A stretch of 64,000 nt of DNA from Usitatibacter palustris (lineage in GTDB: Bacteria > Pseudomonadota > Gammaproteobacteria > Burkholderiales > Usitatibacteraceae): positions 1,488,001-1,552,000 of the forward strand of contig NZ_CP053073.1 of NCBI RefSeq assembly GCF_013003985.1, read 5' to 3'. The notes under the pieces are model-generated. The model was given only the letters and a program-made list of their open reading frames with translations, had not been told where the DNA came from and ran no database searches. Below, one piece after another: positions 37,214 through 47,362 of the stretch. The translations under genes and the position numbers were made by a program. Every line of letters begins with the position of its first letter. The stretch's first letter is position 1.

Positions 37214-38478
37214 GCACGATGCCTCCCAAGGCAGGACTGGTCCTTTCGGGCGGCGGCGCGCGCGCGGCCTACCAGGTCGGTGTGCTGCAGGCCATCAAGG
37301 AGATGCTGCCCGACTCCAAGGTGAATCCATTCCCGATCATCAGCGGCACGTCCGCCGGTGCGGTGAACGCGGGCTCGCTCGCGGTCTACGCGGACGATTT
37401 CGGCAAGGCGGTCGACAACCTCCTCGAGGTCTGGCGCCACTTCGAACCGCGCCACGTCTATCGCTCGGATTTCGCCGGCGTCGCGGTCAACAGCGGCAAG
37501 TGGTTCGCCGGGATGATCTTCGGCGCGTGGATGAAGAACAAGCCGATCTCGCTGCTGGATAACCGGCCGCTGCAGGCGCTGCTCAGCCGCAAGCTCGATT
37601 TCACCCGCATCGAGAAGAACATCGCCGCCGGCGCGCTCGACGCGCTCGCCATCAGCTGCTCGGGCTACACCTCGGGGCAGAGCTGCAGCTTCTTCGAGGG
37701 CCGTCCCGACCTCGACGACTGGAAGCGCTCCCAGCGCGTGGGCATCAAGACGAAGATCGGCGTCGAGCACCTCATGGCCTCGAGCGCCATCCCGTTTCTC
37801 TTTCCCGCGCACAAGCTCAATCGCGAGTTCTTCGGCGACGGCTCGATGCGCCAGGTCGCCCCCGTGAGCCCCGCGCTGCACCTGGGGGCGGATCGCGTCG
37901 TGGTCGTGGGTACCGCCAAGCTGAAGAGCGAAGCGCCGGACCGCACGCGCGGCGACAACTACCCCACGCTCGCGCAGGTGGCGGGCCACGTGATGAACTC
38001 GATCTTCCTGGACAGCCTCGCGGTGGACCTTGAGCGCCTGGAACGGATCAACCGCACGATCAGCGCCGTGCCGCGCGAGACGCTGGTCAAGATGGGCCTC
38101 ACGCTGCACCACGTCGACGTGCTGGTGATCACGCCGTCCGAACCGCTCGATGCGATCGCGGTGAAGCACGTGCGCAACCTGCCGTGGCCGATCCGCTTCC
38201 TGCTGCGGTCGATCGGAGCCATGCGGCGTGGCGGCGCCAACCTCGCGAGCTACCTGCTGTTCGAGCAGGGCTACTGCCGCGAGCTGATCCAGCTCGGCTA
38301 CAACGACACGATGAAGCGCCGCGACGAAGTCGAGGCGTTCATGGCAGGCGGGTTGTCGCCCATCCCGGGCGTCTACGAGCGCACGGTGCGCTTCCCGGTT
38401 GTCGGCGCGGAATCGCGCGCGGTGGCCGCCGCAGCCGCAGCCGCCGCGGTACCCACGGCGGGCGGCGGCGAGCCCTGA
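37210..38478 (+). CDS. Patatin-like phospholipase, cytoplasmic type
   Basis: A 422-residue patatin hydrolase without a signal peptide. The oxyanion loop [17 protein letters not shown], the nucleophile [10 protein letters not shown] and the catalytic Asp in [15 protein letters not shown] are visible; the last has D-G-S instead of the more usual D-G-G. The C-terminal region (about 300-422) is longer than in RssA and ends in an Ala-rich stretch. Coupled to recN and to the thioesterase gene by overlapping start/stop codons. A role in membrane lipid turnover is inference. Confidence 0.85.
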   Translation: MSTMPPKAGLVLSGGGARAAYQVGVLQAIKEMLPDSKVNPFPIISGTSAGAVNAGSLAVYADDFGKAVDNLLEVWRHFEPRHVYRSDFAGVAVNSGKWFAGMIFGAWMKNKPISLLDNRPLQALLSRKLDFTRIEKNIAAGALDALAISCSGYTSGQSCSFFEGRPDLDDWKRSQRVGIKTKIGVEHLMASSAIPFLFPAHKLNREFFGDGSMRQVAPVSPALHLGADRVVVVGTAKLKSEAPDRTRGDNYPTLAQVAGHVMNSIFLDSLAVDLERLERINRTISAVPRETLVKMGLTLHHVDVLVITPSEPLDAIAVKHVRNLPWPIRFLLRSIGAMRRGGANLASYLLFEQGYCRELIQLGYNDTMKRRDEVEAFMAGGLSPIPGVYERTVRFPVVGAESRAVAAAAAAAAVPTAGGGEP

Positions 38479-38927
38479 TGCCGCGTCCCTCGCCGCACCC
38501 GCGCAGCGCGTACGCGGTCCTTCGCGAGATCACGACGCGCTGGGCCGACAACGACGCGTACGGACACGTGAACAACGCCACGTATTACTCGTACTTCGAC
38601 ACGGTCGTGAACACCTGGCTCATCGAGCAGGGATTGCTCGACATCGAGAAGAGCCCCGTGATCGGCCTGGTCGTCGAGACCGGCTGCCAGTATTTCGCGC
38701 CGCTGAGCTATCCCGAACTCGTGACCGGCGGGCTGCGAGTGGCGCAGGTCGGGCGCTCGAGCGTGCGCTACGAGATCGCGCTCTTCGGCAAAGGAGATTC
38801 CGCCGCGGCGCAGGGCCACTTCGTGCACGTGTATGTCGATCGCGTGACGCGCAAGCCCGTGTCGCTGCCCGAAGCCATGCGTACTGCGCTCGCGCCGCTG
38901 GTCAGGACGGAGGAGGCCGCATCATGA
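38478..38927 (+). CDS. Acyl-CoA thioesterase, hotdog fold (YbgC/4HBT type)
   Basis: A 149-residue single hotdog domain. The active-site segment [22 protein letters not shown] carries the catalytic Asp typical of the 4-hydroxybenzoyl-CoA thioesterase family. It starts within the patatin stop (TGATG) and its stop overlaps the cupin gene (ATGA). Being coupled to a phospholipase suggests fatty-acyl substrates, but this is inferred. Confidence 0.83.
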   Translation: MPRPSPHPRSAYAVLREITTRWADNDAYGHVNNATYYSYFDTVVNTWLIEQGLLDIEKSPVIGLVVETGCQYFAPLSYPELVTGGLRVAQVGRSSVRYEIALFGKGDSAAAQGHFVHVYVDRVTRKPVSLPEAMRTALAPLVRTEEAAS

Positions 38928-39313
38928 GAATCGCATCGCTGGCCATCGCCGCAACGCTCGCGCTGTGCGCTTGTGCCATCGCGCAGACGCCGCCTGCCGG
39001 AATCAAGCGCACGCCGCTGCAGCGCTTCGACATCGAGGGCGGCAAGGAAGTGATCGTGGGGCTCGCGGAGATTGCGCCCGGTGCTTCGGCCGGCCGCCAC
39101 ACGCACTTCGGCCCCGAGACGGGCTACGTGATCGAGGGCACTTCACTGCTCGAGATCGACGGCGAGCCACCGCGCACGCTCAAGGCGGGCGATAGCTACT
39201 ACATCCCTGCGGGAAAGATCCACGATGCGAAGGCCGTCGGCGACAAGCCGGCGAAGGTGATCGCGACGTACATCGTCGAAAAAGGAAAGCCGCTCGCGAC
39301 GCCGGTGCAATAG
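38924..39313 (+). CDS. Exported cupin-domain protein
   Basis: A 129-residue protein with a signal peptide (ending C-A-C-A-I-A-Q) and one cupin domain. The two cupin motifs are recognisable: [16 protein letters not shown] and [12 protein letters not shown], with His and Glu residues that could bind a metal. It is the last gene of the nadK-recN unit. Substrate unknown. Confidence 0.78.
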   Translation: MRIASLAIAATLALCACAIAQTPPAGIKRTPLQRFDIEGGKEVIVGLAEIAPGASAGRHTHFGPETGYVIEGTSLLEIDGEPPRTLKAGDSYYIPAGKIHDAKAVGDKPAKVIATYIVEKGKPLATPVQ

Positions 39314-39316
39314 ACA

Positions 39317-39417
39317 TTGTCTTCCTGAGGAGCGAAGCGACGAAGGACCTGCTTGAGGGGTTTGACAGTTAAACCATTCAAGCAGGTCCTTCGCGCCTGC
39401 GGCCCTCAGGATGACAG
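39317..39417. repeat. Imperfect inverted repeat between convergent genes
   Basis: Arms of 47 bases (39317-39363 and 39371-39417) around a 7-base loop are roughly 80 percent complementary. They contain CCTGAGGAGCGAAGCGAC and GAAGGACCTGCTTGA. The element fills the gap between the cupin and esterase genes and may act as a bidirectional terminator. Words of this kind recur as dispersed palindromes in many environmental bacteria, as far as I recall. Confidence 0.7.
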
Positions 39418-39423
39418 TTCCTG

Positions 39424-40119
39424 TCAGGCCAACAATATCCGGCTCCTGAACTTCGCCGCGATCCACTCTCCCAGCGCTTCGACTTCCTCCGCGCACACCG
39501 AGTGCGGCATCGGATACGTCGTCCACTGCACCGGATAACCCGCGGCTTCGAGCGTCTTGCGCGACGCGTCGGCCAGCGCAACGGGAATCACGGGATCCTG
39601 CGTGCCGTGCACCATGAAGATCGGCGTGCGCCGATTGGCGGCGGAGGCTTCCTTCGCGAGCGCATCGGGAATCGCGAGATAGGTCGAGAGCGCGGCAATG
39701 CCCGCGAGCCCCTCGGCGTGGCGCAGGCCCGTCTGCAGCGCGATCGCGCCGCCCTGCGAAAAGCCCGCGAGGATGATCTTGTCCGCAGGCACGCCGCGCT
39801 TCTTCTCGCGTTCGATCAGCACCTCGACGGCCTTCTGCGATTCGCGAATGCCGGCTTCATCGGGCTTCCTCGCGAAGTCGAGCGACTGGCCGTCGGGAAC
39901 GATGTCGTACCACGCGCGCATCACCTGGTTGTTGTTGATCGTGACCGCCCGCGGCGGCGCGTGCGGGAAAATGAATCGCAGTGCGAGGTCTTCGGGCAGC
40001 GGCAGCTCGCGGACGATGGGCACGAAGTCCCAGCCGTCGGCGCCCAGGCCGTGCATCCAGATGATGGTGCCCTTGGGATCGGGGCCGGTGACGAGCTCGA
40101 TGTGTTGAAGCATTTCCAT
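39424..40119 (-). CDS. Phospholipase/carboxylesterase family hydrolase
   Basis: A 231-residue alpha/beta hydrolase of the EstB / acyl-protein thioesterase type. The opening WMHGLGADGWDFVPIV, nucleophile elbow GFSQGGAIALQ, and the catalytic Asp and His (HGTQDPVIPVA, PMPHSVCAEE) make a complete triad. Two starts are possible (40119 and 40113). It follows mog by one base on the same strand. The physiological ester is unknown. Confidence 0.88.
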   Translation of the reverse strand: MEMLQHIELVTGPDPKGTIIWMHGLGADGWDFVPIVRELPLPEDLALRFIFPHAPPRAVTINNNQVMRAWYDIVPDGQSLDFARKPDEAGIRESQKAVEVLIEREKKRGVPADKIILAGFSQGGAIALQTGLRHAEGLAGIAALSTYLAIPDALAKEASAANRRTPIFMVHGTQDPVIPVALADASRKTLEAAGYPVQWTTYPMPHSVCAEEVEALGEWIAAKFRSRILLA

Positions 40120-40120
40120 T

Positions 40121-40714
40121 TCAGGTCTTCGGGGGTCGGATTGCGGATTTGGGGCGGAAAGCCTTCACGACTTCCTCGCGGGTTTCGAGGTAGGGGCCGC
40201 CGATGAGGTCGATGCAGTAGGGCACGGCCGCGAAGATTCCCGCGACCTGCGTCTTGCCCTCGGGCGTCTTCAGGCCCTCGAGCGTCTCGCGGATCGACTT
40301 GGGCTGCCCGGGCAAATTCAGGATCAGCGATTTCTTGCGGATCACGGCCACCTGGCGGGAAAGGATTGCCGTCGGCACGAACTCCAGGCTGATGCGGCGC
40401 ATCTGCTCGCCAAAGCCGGGCATCTCGCGATCGGCCACGGCCAGCGTCGCCTCCGGCGTCACGTCGCGCGGTGCCGGGCCTGTACCGCCCGTCGTGATGA
40501 CGAGGTCGCACCAGACTTCGTCGACCAGCTGCACGAGGATGGTTTCGATCATCACGCGCTCGTCGGGAATCACGCGGCGTTCGAAAGTGATGGGGTTCAA
40601 CAGCGCGCCCGTGAGCCAGGCTTCGAGCGCGGGCACGCCTTCGTCCTTGTAGACGCCTTGCGACGCGCGGTCGCTCGTCGAGACGAGGCCGATCCTCACC
40701 GCATCGTGGCTCAC
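40121..40714 (-). CDS. mog: Molybdopterin adenylyltransferase
   Basis: Mog adenylates molybdopterin before molybdate insertion. The 197-residue protein has the MPT-binding motif VITTGGTGPAPRDVTPEAT and SLILNLPGQPKSIRETL. The GTG at 40714 overlaps the yjgA stop (GTGA), which fixes the start; an open extension upstream is antisense sequence. MoaB-type enzymes are similar, but the length and C-terminus fit MogA. Confidence 0.9.
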   Translation of the reverse strand: MSHDAVRIGLVSTSDRASQGVYKDEGVPALEAWLTGALLNPITFERRVIPDERVMIETILVQLVDEVWCDLVITTGGTGPAPRDVTPEATLAVADREMPGFGEQMRRISLEFVPTAILSRQVAVIRKKSLILNLPGQPKSIRETLEGLKTPEGKTQVAGIFAAVPYCIDLIGGPYLETREEVVKAFRPKSAIRPPKT

Positions 40715-41214
40715 TTGTCCCTCCGCAACTGTTCCTGCAGCAGCGTGTTGATCGCGTGGAAGAGCTCGCGGTAGAACTTGGGCGCCCGGTCGGCGTCGCG
40801 CTCGGCATTGGCCGCGTCGGCCAGCGCCTGCAGGCGGCGCGTGTTGGCCTCGGGGAATTCCTTGAGGAACCGCGCCATCGCGGTGGGGTCCTTCATGAGG
40901 TCCGTGCGCCACTTTTCGGCGCGGTGGAAGAGGGCGGTGTCGCGCTTCGAGGGCGCGTGGATCGCTGCGATCTGCTCGGCGATGGGGGCCACGTCGAGAT
41001 CGCGCATGATCCGGCCGATGTACTGGAGCTGGCGGCGGATGGCCTCGTGCTTGTTGAATTGGCGCGCAGCCACGACCGCCTCCCGCAGGTTCTCGGGCAG
41101 GGTCATGCGCGAAAGCTCCTCGTTCGAGAGCTTCGTCAAGGCTTTGCCGACATTCTGAATGTCGAGCATTTGCCGCTTGCGCTGGGTCTTGCTGATAAAA
41201 TCATCGTCTTGCAT
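40711..41214 (-). CDS. darP: DarP/YjgA family ribosome-associated protein
   Basis: A 167-residue highly charged helical protein of the YjgA (DUF615) family, reported to bind 50S precursors during assembly. Typical segments are DFISKTQRKRQML, LPENLREAVVAARQF and RRQLQYIGRIMRDLD. It starts at 41214, only 12 bases from the divergent pmbA start; the yjgA-pmbA divergent pair is widely conserved. Confidence 0.9.
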   Translation of the reverse strand: MQDDDFISKTQRKRQMLDIQNVGKALTKLSNEELSRMTLPENLREAVVAARQFNKHEAIRRQLQYIGRIMRDLDVAPIAEQIAAIHAPSKRDTALFHRAEKWRTDLMKDPTAMARFLKEFPEANTRRLQALADAANAERDADRAPKFYRELFHAINTLLQEQLRRDK

Positions 41215-41226
41215 CGCCCCGCAATT

Positions 41227-42585
41227 ATGCCCGACACCAACCTCGCATCCGCTGCGCTCCCGCTCTCCCGAGACGCGATGGCGCAGACCGCCCGCCGTTC
41301 CCTCGAAATCGCCAAGGCCTGTGGCGCCTCCGATGCCGAAGCCGAGATCTCCGCGGCTGTCGGACAGAGCGTCACCGTCCGCCGCGGCGAAGTCGAGACG
41401 GTGGAATACAACCGCGACAAGGGCCTGGGGATCACCGTTTTCTTCGGCACGCGCCGCGGCAACGCGAGCACCTCGGACCTGTCGGACGACGCCATACGCC
41501 GCACGGTCGAGGCCGCCTGTGCCATCGCGCGCCACACGGCCGCGGACGAATTCGCGGGCCTGCCCGACGTCGATCGCCTCTGGAAGGGCGAAGCGCCGGA
41601 TCTCGGTCTCTTCCATCCGTGGGGTCTTTCGGTCGAAGCGTCGATCGAGATCGCGCGCGAAACGGAAGCCGCCGCGCTCGCGGTCGACAAGCGGATCACC
41701 AATACCGAGGGAGCGACGGTCAGCGCGCACGACGCGGACTTCATCCTCGCCAACTCGCGCGGCTTCTTCGGCGGCTATCCGACCTCGCGCGCGAGCATCG
41801 GGGTGAGCGTCATCGCCGAGGACAAGGCCGGGATGCAGCGCGACTACTGGTACACCTCGCATCGCGACTTCAAGCAACTCGAGCGCGGCCCGGATGTCGG
41901 CCGCGTTTCGGGCCAGCGCGCGGTGAGCCGCCTGGGCTCGCGGCGCCTGCCCACGGGCGATGTGCCGGTGCTCTTCGACGCCAACATTTCCGGCAGCCTC
42001 CTGGGCTCCTTCGTCGGCGCGGCCTCGGGCTCGAGCCTCTACCGGCGTTCGTCATTCCTGCTCGACAAGCTCGACACCGCGATCTTCGCGCCACACGTGC
42101 AGATCCTCGAGGATCCGCACCAGCACGGCGAAATGGCCAGTGCCTATTTCGATGGCGAGGGTGTTTCCACGGTGAAGCGCAATGTCGTGGAAGACGGCGT
42201 GCTCAAGGGCTGGTTCCTGTCGACCTACTCGTCGCGCAAGCTGGGGCTGCCCACGACCGGCAACGCCGGCGGCAACCACAATCTCGTGCTTGCTCCCGGC
42301 GAGCACGATCAGGCGGGCCTGCTGAAGCTCATGGGGCGGGGCCTCCTCGTCACCGAGTTGCTCGGCCAGGGCGTGAACCCCGTCACGGGCGACTACTCGC
42401 GCGGCGCGGCCGGCTTCTGGGTCGAGGGCGGCGAGATCAAGTACCCGGTCGAGGAAGTCACCATCGCGGGGAACCTGCTCGACATGTATCGCGGCATCGT
42501 TGCCTGCGGGCGCGATGTCCTGGTGCGAGGCTCCAAGCAGTGCGGATCCATCCTCGTCGATCGCATGACGATCGCGGGCGAATAA
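41227..42585 (+). CDS. pmbA: Metalloprotease PmbA/TldE
   Basis: PmbA forms a heterodimeric protease with TldD that acts on unfolded or modified peptides such as microcins and CcdA. The 452-residue protein begins with the family region of LEIAKACGASDAEAEISAA and contains SRRLPTGDVPVLFD and GNHNLVLAPGEHD. The ATG at 41227 leaves 12 bases to the divergent yjgA start, so the two promoters must overlap each other's 5' coding ends. Confidence 0.93.
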   Translation: MPDTNLASAALPLSRDAMAQTARRSLEIAKACGASDAEAEISAAVGQSVTVRRGEVETVEYNRDKGLGITVFFGTRRGNASTSDLSDDAIRRTVEAACAIARHTAADEFAGLPDVDRLWKGEAPDLGLFHPWGLSVEASIEIARETEAAALAVDKRITNTEGATVSAHDADFILANSRGFFGGYPTSRASIGVSVIAEDKAGMQRDYWYTSHRDFKQLERGPDVGRVSGQRAVSRLGSRRLPTGDVPVLFDANISGSLLGSFVGAASGSSLYRRSSFLLDKLDTAIFAPHVQILEDPHQHGEMASAYFDGEGVSTVKRNVVEDGVLKGWFLSTYSSRKLGLPTTGNAGGNHNLVLAPGEHDQAGLLKLMGRGLLVTELLGQGVNPVTGDYSRGAAGFWVEGGEIKYPVEEVTIAGNLLDMYRGIVACGRDVLVRGSKQCGSILVDRMTIAGE

Positions 42586-42604
42586 AAGACCAACAGGAGG
42601 GGAC

Positions 42605-43690
<1,086 letters not shown>

Positions 43691-43693
<3 letters not shown>

Positions 43694-43711
43694 AGGGGTC
43701 AGACCCCTCTA
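43691..43711. repeat. 21-bp palindrome supplying both stop codons
   Basis: TAGAGGGGTC (43691-43700), central A, GACCCCTCTA (43702-43711). The first three bases are the stop of the plus-strand TRAP binding-protein gene and the last three are the stop of the minus-strand permease gene. It probably acts as a two-way terminator. The same 16 bases starting AAGTAGAGGGG recur twice in the larger palindrome at 62286-62379. Confidence 0.85.
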
Positions 43712-45313
43712 TTTCTGGAAGGCCTTCATCGGGTCTTCGGTCGGTTCCTTCGACTCCGCGGGCATCTCGATCTGCACCTTGTCGAGATCGACGGCCTGCG
43801 GCTTGTCGAGGAACATCGTGACCTGCTTCGGGAACGCGATCACCAGCGCGACCAGCACGAGCTGCAGCCCGACCCACGGCAGCGCCCCCCAGTAGATGTC
43901 CGAGCTCTTCACTTCCTTGGGCGCGACGCCGCGCAGGTAGAAGAGCGCGAAGCCGAAGGGCGGGTGCATGAACGAGGTCTGCAGGTTCACGCACAGCATC
44001 ACGCCAAACCACACCAGCGCGGCTTCCTCGCCCACGATCGGCGTGAGCAGCACCTTCGCGATCGGTGCGAGCAGCGGCACGATGATGAACGCGATCTCGA
44101 AGAAGTCGAGGAAGAAAGCGATGAAGAACACGAAGAGGTTCACGACGATCAGGAACCCCCACACGCCGCCGGGCAATCCGGTGAGCATACTTTCGAGCCA
44201 CGGCCCGCCATTCACGCCCTGGAAGACGACGGAAAAACACGTCGAGCCGATCAGGATGAAGATCACCATCGCCGTGAGCCGCATCGTCGCGGCGAAGGCC
44301 TTGTGGATGAGGTCGCGCAGGTCCGCGATGGCGGCCGCACGCACCAGCGCCCACACGATCGCAGCGTAGACCACCGCGACGGCCACCTGGAACGCGAGCG
44401 ACTTGAACGCGAAGATGCCGATGATCGCCGCGATTCCCGCGGCGATAACACCCACGAGCAGGAAGCGGCGGCTTCCGGTTCCCAGCTGCGGGTGGCGCGC
44501 GGTCGCGAGCACGATGGCGCCCACCGTTCCCATCGCGCCGCCCTCGGTCGGCGTCGCGAGGCCCATGAGCAGCGTGCCCAGCACGACGAAGATCAGCACG
44601 GCCGCGGGCACGATGCCCCAGAGGCATTTCTTCACGAGCGGCCAGCCGCTCAACGTGCGATGTTCCTTCGGCACGCCCGGCACCCACTCGGGTCTCACGA
44701 CGCTGACCGCGAACGTGAACCCGATGAAGAGCAGCACCTGGAGGATCGAAGGCCCCCACGCGCCGAGGTACATGTCGCCGACGGACTTGCCCAACTGGTC
44801 GGCGAGGACGATCAACACGAGCGAGGGCGGCACCAACTGCGTGATTGTCCCCGAGGCCGCGAGCACGCCCGTGGCGTACTTCATGTTGTACTTGTATCGC
44901 ATCATCACCGGCAGCGAGATGAGCGCCATCGCGATCACCTGCGCGGCTACCGTCCCGGTGATCGCGCCCAGGATGAATCCCACCAGGATCACCGAGTAGC
45001 CGAGTCCTCCGCGCATCGGGCCGAAGAGCTGGCCCATCGAGTCGAGCATGTCCTCGGCGAGGCCGCACTTCTCGAGCACCGCGCCCATGAACGTGAAGAA
45101 CGGGATCGCGAGCAGCAGGTCGTTCATGAGCACGCTGCCGTGGATGCGCCCCGGGATGGCCTGCAGGAACTCCGCCGGGAAGATGCCCATCTCCACCGCG
45201 ACGAATCCGAAAACGAGCCCGAGGGTCGCGAGCGAGAACGCCACCGGGTAACCGATGAGCATGACCAGCACCATGCACGCGAACATCAGCGGCGGCAGCC
45301 ACTCTGCGGACAT
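43709..45313 (-). CDS. TRAP transporter large permease subunit (DctM)
   Basis: The 534-residue inner-membrane protein couples uptake of an organic acid to sodium entry. It starts at the ATG in 45313, overlapping the DctQ stop (ATGA); the frame is open further upstream but that part lies over DctQ. Typical segments include MLIGYPVAFSLATLGLVFG, VLMNDLLLAIPFFTFMGAVLE and LVPPSLVLIVLADQLGKSVG. It is about 100 residues longer than ordinary DctM because of an extra hydrophobic section in the middle, a known long variant often found with TakP-like binding proteins. Confidence 0.9.
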   Translation of the reverse strand: MSAEWLPPLMFACMVLVMLIGYPVAFSLATLGLVFGFVAVEMGIFPAEFLQAIPGRIHGSVLMNDLLLAIPFFTFMGAVLEKCGLAEDMLDSMGQLFGPMRGGLGYSVILVGFILGAITGTVAAQVIAMALISLPVMMRYKYNMKYATGVLAASGTITQLVPPSLVLIVLADQLGKSVGDMYLGAWGPSILQVLLFIGFTFAVSVVRPEWVPGVPKEHRTLSGWPLVKKCLWGIVPAAVLIFVVLGTLLMGLATPTEGGAMGTVGAIVLATARHPQLGTGSRRFLLVGVIAAGIAAIIGIFAFKSLAFQVAVAVVYAAIVWALVRAAAIADLRDLIHKAFAATMRLTAMVIFILIGSTCFSVVFQGVNGGPWLESMLTGLPGGVWGFLIVVNLFVFFIAFFLDFFEIAFIIVPLLAPIAKVLLTPIVGEEAALVWFGVMLCVNLQTSFMHPPFGFALFYLRGVAPKEVKSSDIYWGALPWVGLQLVLVALVIAFPKQVTMFLDKPQAVDLDKVQIEMPAESKEPTEDPMKAFQK

Positions 45314-45852
45314 CACTGGAGGGGCCGCTCGTAGTGCGCGGTGTAGGAGGCGTCGCCATGCAGCGACGCCGCGCGCTTGATGATCTCCGACACGCCCTGG
45401 AGCGCGACCAGCGTGAAGCCCAGCGGAAGCAGGATCTTTGCCGGGTACTGCGCGAGGCCGCCCGCGTTGGCCGAGCCTTCCGCGATCGACCAGGACTGCA
45501 TGAAGAAGGGCCACGAGTACCAGGCGATCACCAGCATCGACGGAACCAAGAACACCGCGGTGCCGATGAGGTCCAACCAGAGCTTGCCTCGCGCGGAAAG
45601 CATTGTGTAGAGGATATCCACGCGCACGTGCTCGTTGCGGCGCAGCGTGTGGGAGGCGCCGAGCATCACCAGTGCGGCAAAGAGGTACTTGGCCGCGTCG
45701 AGCCAGCCGTTGGAGGCGAGGTCGAACGCGTAACGCGTCATCGCGTGTCCCGCGCTGATGAGACAGGCGGCGAGCACCAGCCAGTTGGCCGCGGAGCCGG
45801 CCCGGTCGTTCACGAAGTCGATCGCGCGAGCGGTCGATAGCAGGAAGCGCAC
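45313..45852 (-). CDS. TRAP transporter small permease subunit (DctQ)
   Basis: A 179-residue membrane protein with four predicted helices (about 20-40, 58-78, 95-118, 145-165) and the DctQ pattern LRRNEHVRVDILYTML between helices two and three. It is translationally coupled to DctM and is the first gene of the minus-strand operon. The 150-base gap to the divergent cytochrome gene presumably contains both promoters; no strong box was identified. Confidence 0.87.
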   Translation of the reverse strand: MRFLLSTARAIDFVNDRAGSAANWLVLAACLISAGHAMTRYAFDLASNGWLDAAKYLFAALVMLGASHTLRRNEHVRVDILYTMLSARGKLWLDLIGTAVFLVPSMLVIAWYSWPFFMQSWSIAEGSANAGGLAQYPAKILLPLGFTLVALQGVSEIIKRAASLHGDASYTAHYERPLQ

Positions 45853-46002
45853 CGATTTCCTCCAACGGCGGGAATAGTCCGCGCCGTTTCATTGTTGTCG
45901 CGGAAGTATGCCCGATACATCCGTTCACAATCGCGCGCCGTATCTGTCGTCAATGGACCCATACGTGCGCGGTATCCTTGGCCCCTCGCATCGGATTGCG
46001 TC

Positions 46003-46674
46003 ATGAGCGTTCACGAGATGCTGCATCGATCGATCGGCGTGTTGACCCTCATCCTGGGCCTCGCGACCGCGTTGCCCACCGCTGCCCAGAACGTGCAGAA
46101 CGGTTCGGCCATCTTCAACAGCATCTGCGTGGTCTGCCACGGCAATCCGCCGGTCGGTGGCCCCGAGACGGCGCCCAACCGTCCCGACCTCATCCGCGCC
46201 GCCATCCAGCGAGTCGGGGCGATGTCGTTCATCCAGCTCACGAATGCGCAGCTCGCCGATGTCGCTGCCTACATCGCGTTCCTCCAGAATCCCGGGCCCG
46301 ATCCCGGGCAGCCGACGGTCCCCACGCTCAACTACACGGATCTCTGGTTCGATCCTTCGCAGCCGGGTTGGGGCATCAACGTCACGCAGCACGTCTCGAA
46401 CAAGATCTTCTCGCTGTTCTATTTGTACGAGAACCCGAACAAGCCGATGTGGATCTCGCTGCCCGATGGCACGTGGACGACGCCCACGAGCTACACGGGC
46501 GACATCTATCGCGTCTCGGGTCCGCCACCCACCGGCGCCTATGACACGAGCAAGGTCGGCGTGGTCAAGGTCGGATCGGCCACCTTCACCTTCACCACCG
46601 CCACCACGGGCACGCTCGCCTACACCATCAACGGCGTCACGGTGACGAGGGCCATCACCCGCTTCGCGTTCTGA
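46003..46674 (+). CDS. Exported cytochrome c with C-terminal SGWG-type beta domain
   Basis: A 223-residue exported protein. After a signal peptide (to about residue 29, A-A-Q) comes a small cytochrome c domain with one heme site (ICVVCHGNPP) and a helix ending in VAAYIAFLQNPG. The second half is a Trp/Tyr-rich beta domain (YTDLWFDPSQPGWGINVTQH then MWISLPDGTW and DIYRVSGPP) that I know only as a repeated unit in secreted proteins of betaproteobacteria and Xanthomonadales relatives. The start at 46003 or 46018 is uncertain. It overlaps the thioredoxin gene (TGATG), making it the first gene of the operon. Confidence 0.75.
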   Translation: MSVHEMLHRSIGVLTLILGLATALPTAAQNVQNGSAIFNSICVVCHGNPPVGGPETAPNRPDLIRAAIQRVGAMSFIQLTNAQLADVAAYIAFLQNPGPDPGQPTVPTLNYTDLWFDPSQPGWGINVTQHVSNKIFSLFYLYENPNKPMWISLPDGTWTTPTSYTGDIYRVSGPPPTGAYDTSKVGVVKVGSATFTFTTATTGTLAYTINGVTVTRAITRFAF

Positions 46675-47150
46675 TGCGCGCCGCCACCGCCCGGGCGTGC
46701 GCCTTCTTCCTGCTGCTCTGCGGTTCCACCGTTGTTCTCGCGGTGGAGGCGGGTGCGCCCGCCCCAAACCTTCCCGCGCTCGCGGCCCATCGCGGCAAGG
46801 TGGTCTATGTGGACTTCTGGGCCTCGTGGTGCGTGCCGTGCCGCCTGTCGATGCCGCTGCTCGATGGCCTCTACAAACAGAAGGGGGCGGCGGGTTTCGT
46901 CGTCGTGGGCATCAACAAGGACACGAAGGCCGAGAACGCCGAGCGCTTCCTGAAGAAGGTCCCGATCACCTTTCCCTGGATCCCGGATGAAGGCGATGGC
47001 GCCGCGAAGGCTTTCGCAGTGAAGGCGATGCCCAGCGGCTACCTCATCGACCGCAAGGGCGTGGTGCGCGTCGTTCACCGGGGCTTCACGGAATCGACCG
47101 CCCAATCGCTCGCCGCCGAAATCGACAAGCTGCTCCAGGAGAAATCGTGA
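46674..47150 (+). CDS. TlpA-type periplasmic thioredoxin
   Basis: A 158-residue exported thioredoxin-fold protein. Signal peptide ends near V-V-L-A; the active site is WASWCVPC in YVDFWASWCVPCRLSMP, and the cis-Pro loop is AMPSGYLID. It belongs to the TlpA/ResA branch that reduces periplasmic disulfides, for example in apocytochromes or metal sites. It overlaps both neighbours by 1-4 bases. The gene order thioredoxin-DUF4266-DUF3570-ApbE suggests it keeps Cys residues of the DUF4266 lipoprotein reduced; that is inference. Confidence 0.9.
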   Translation: MRAATARACAFFLLLCGSTVVLAVEAGAPAPNLPALAAHRGKVVYVDFWASWCVPCRLSMPLLDGLYKQKGAAGFVVVGINKDTKAENAERFLKKVPITFPWIPDEGDGAAKAFAVKAMPSGYLIDRKGVVRVVHRGFTESTAQSLAAEIDKLLQEKS

Positions 47151-47362
47151 AGCGCATCGCCCTTGCTGCCGGTCTCGTGTTGCTCGTGATGATCGGCGGA
47201 TGCGCCAGTGTCGAACCCTGGCAGCGCGAGCACCTCGCGCGCCGCGACATGTCGCTGGCCTCATCGCCCGGCATGGCCCACGCGCTCGAGAAGACCTACA
47301 CCGCCAAGGAAGCGGCGAGCGGCGTGGGCACCGTGGGCGGAGGCGGCTGTGGCTGCAACTAA
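47147..47362 (+). CDS. DUF4266 lipoprotein with C-terminal Gly-Cys motif
   Basis: A 71-residue lipoprotein. GTG start at 47147 overlaps the thioredoxin stop (GTGA). The lipobox is I-G-G-C (Cys about residue 19), then A-S-V-E-P-W-Q-R-E-H-L-A-R-R-D-M, and the chain ends in VGGGGCGCN. The W-x-R-x-x-L-A-x-x-x-M and the Gly/Cys tail match what I know of DUF4266. Two Cys residues in a flexible glycine tail suggest metal or heme binding, or covalent modification, but no function is established. The DUF3570 gene starts inside this one. Confidence 0.82.
   Translation: MKRIALAAGLVLLVMIGGCASVEPWQREHLARRDMSLASSPGMAHALEKTYTAKEAASGVGTVGGGGCGCN

Noticed and set aside
43964..45334. 456-codon plus-strand frame opposite dctM
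   Set aside because: His/Arg/Glu-rich antisense product with no recognisable domain.
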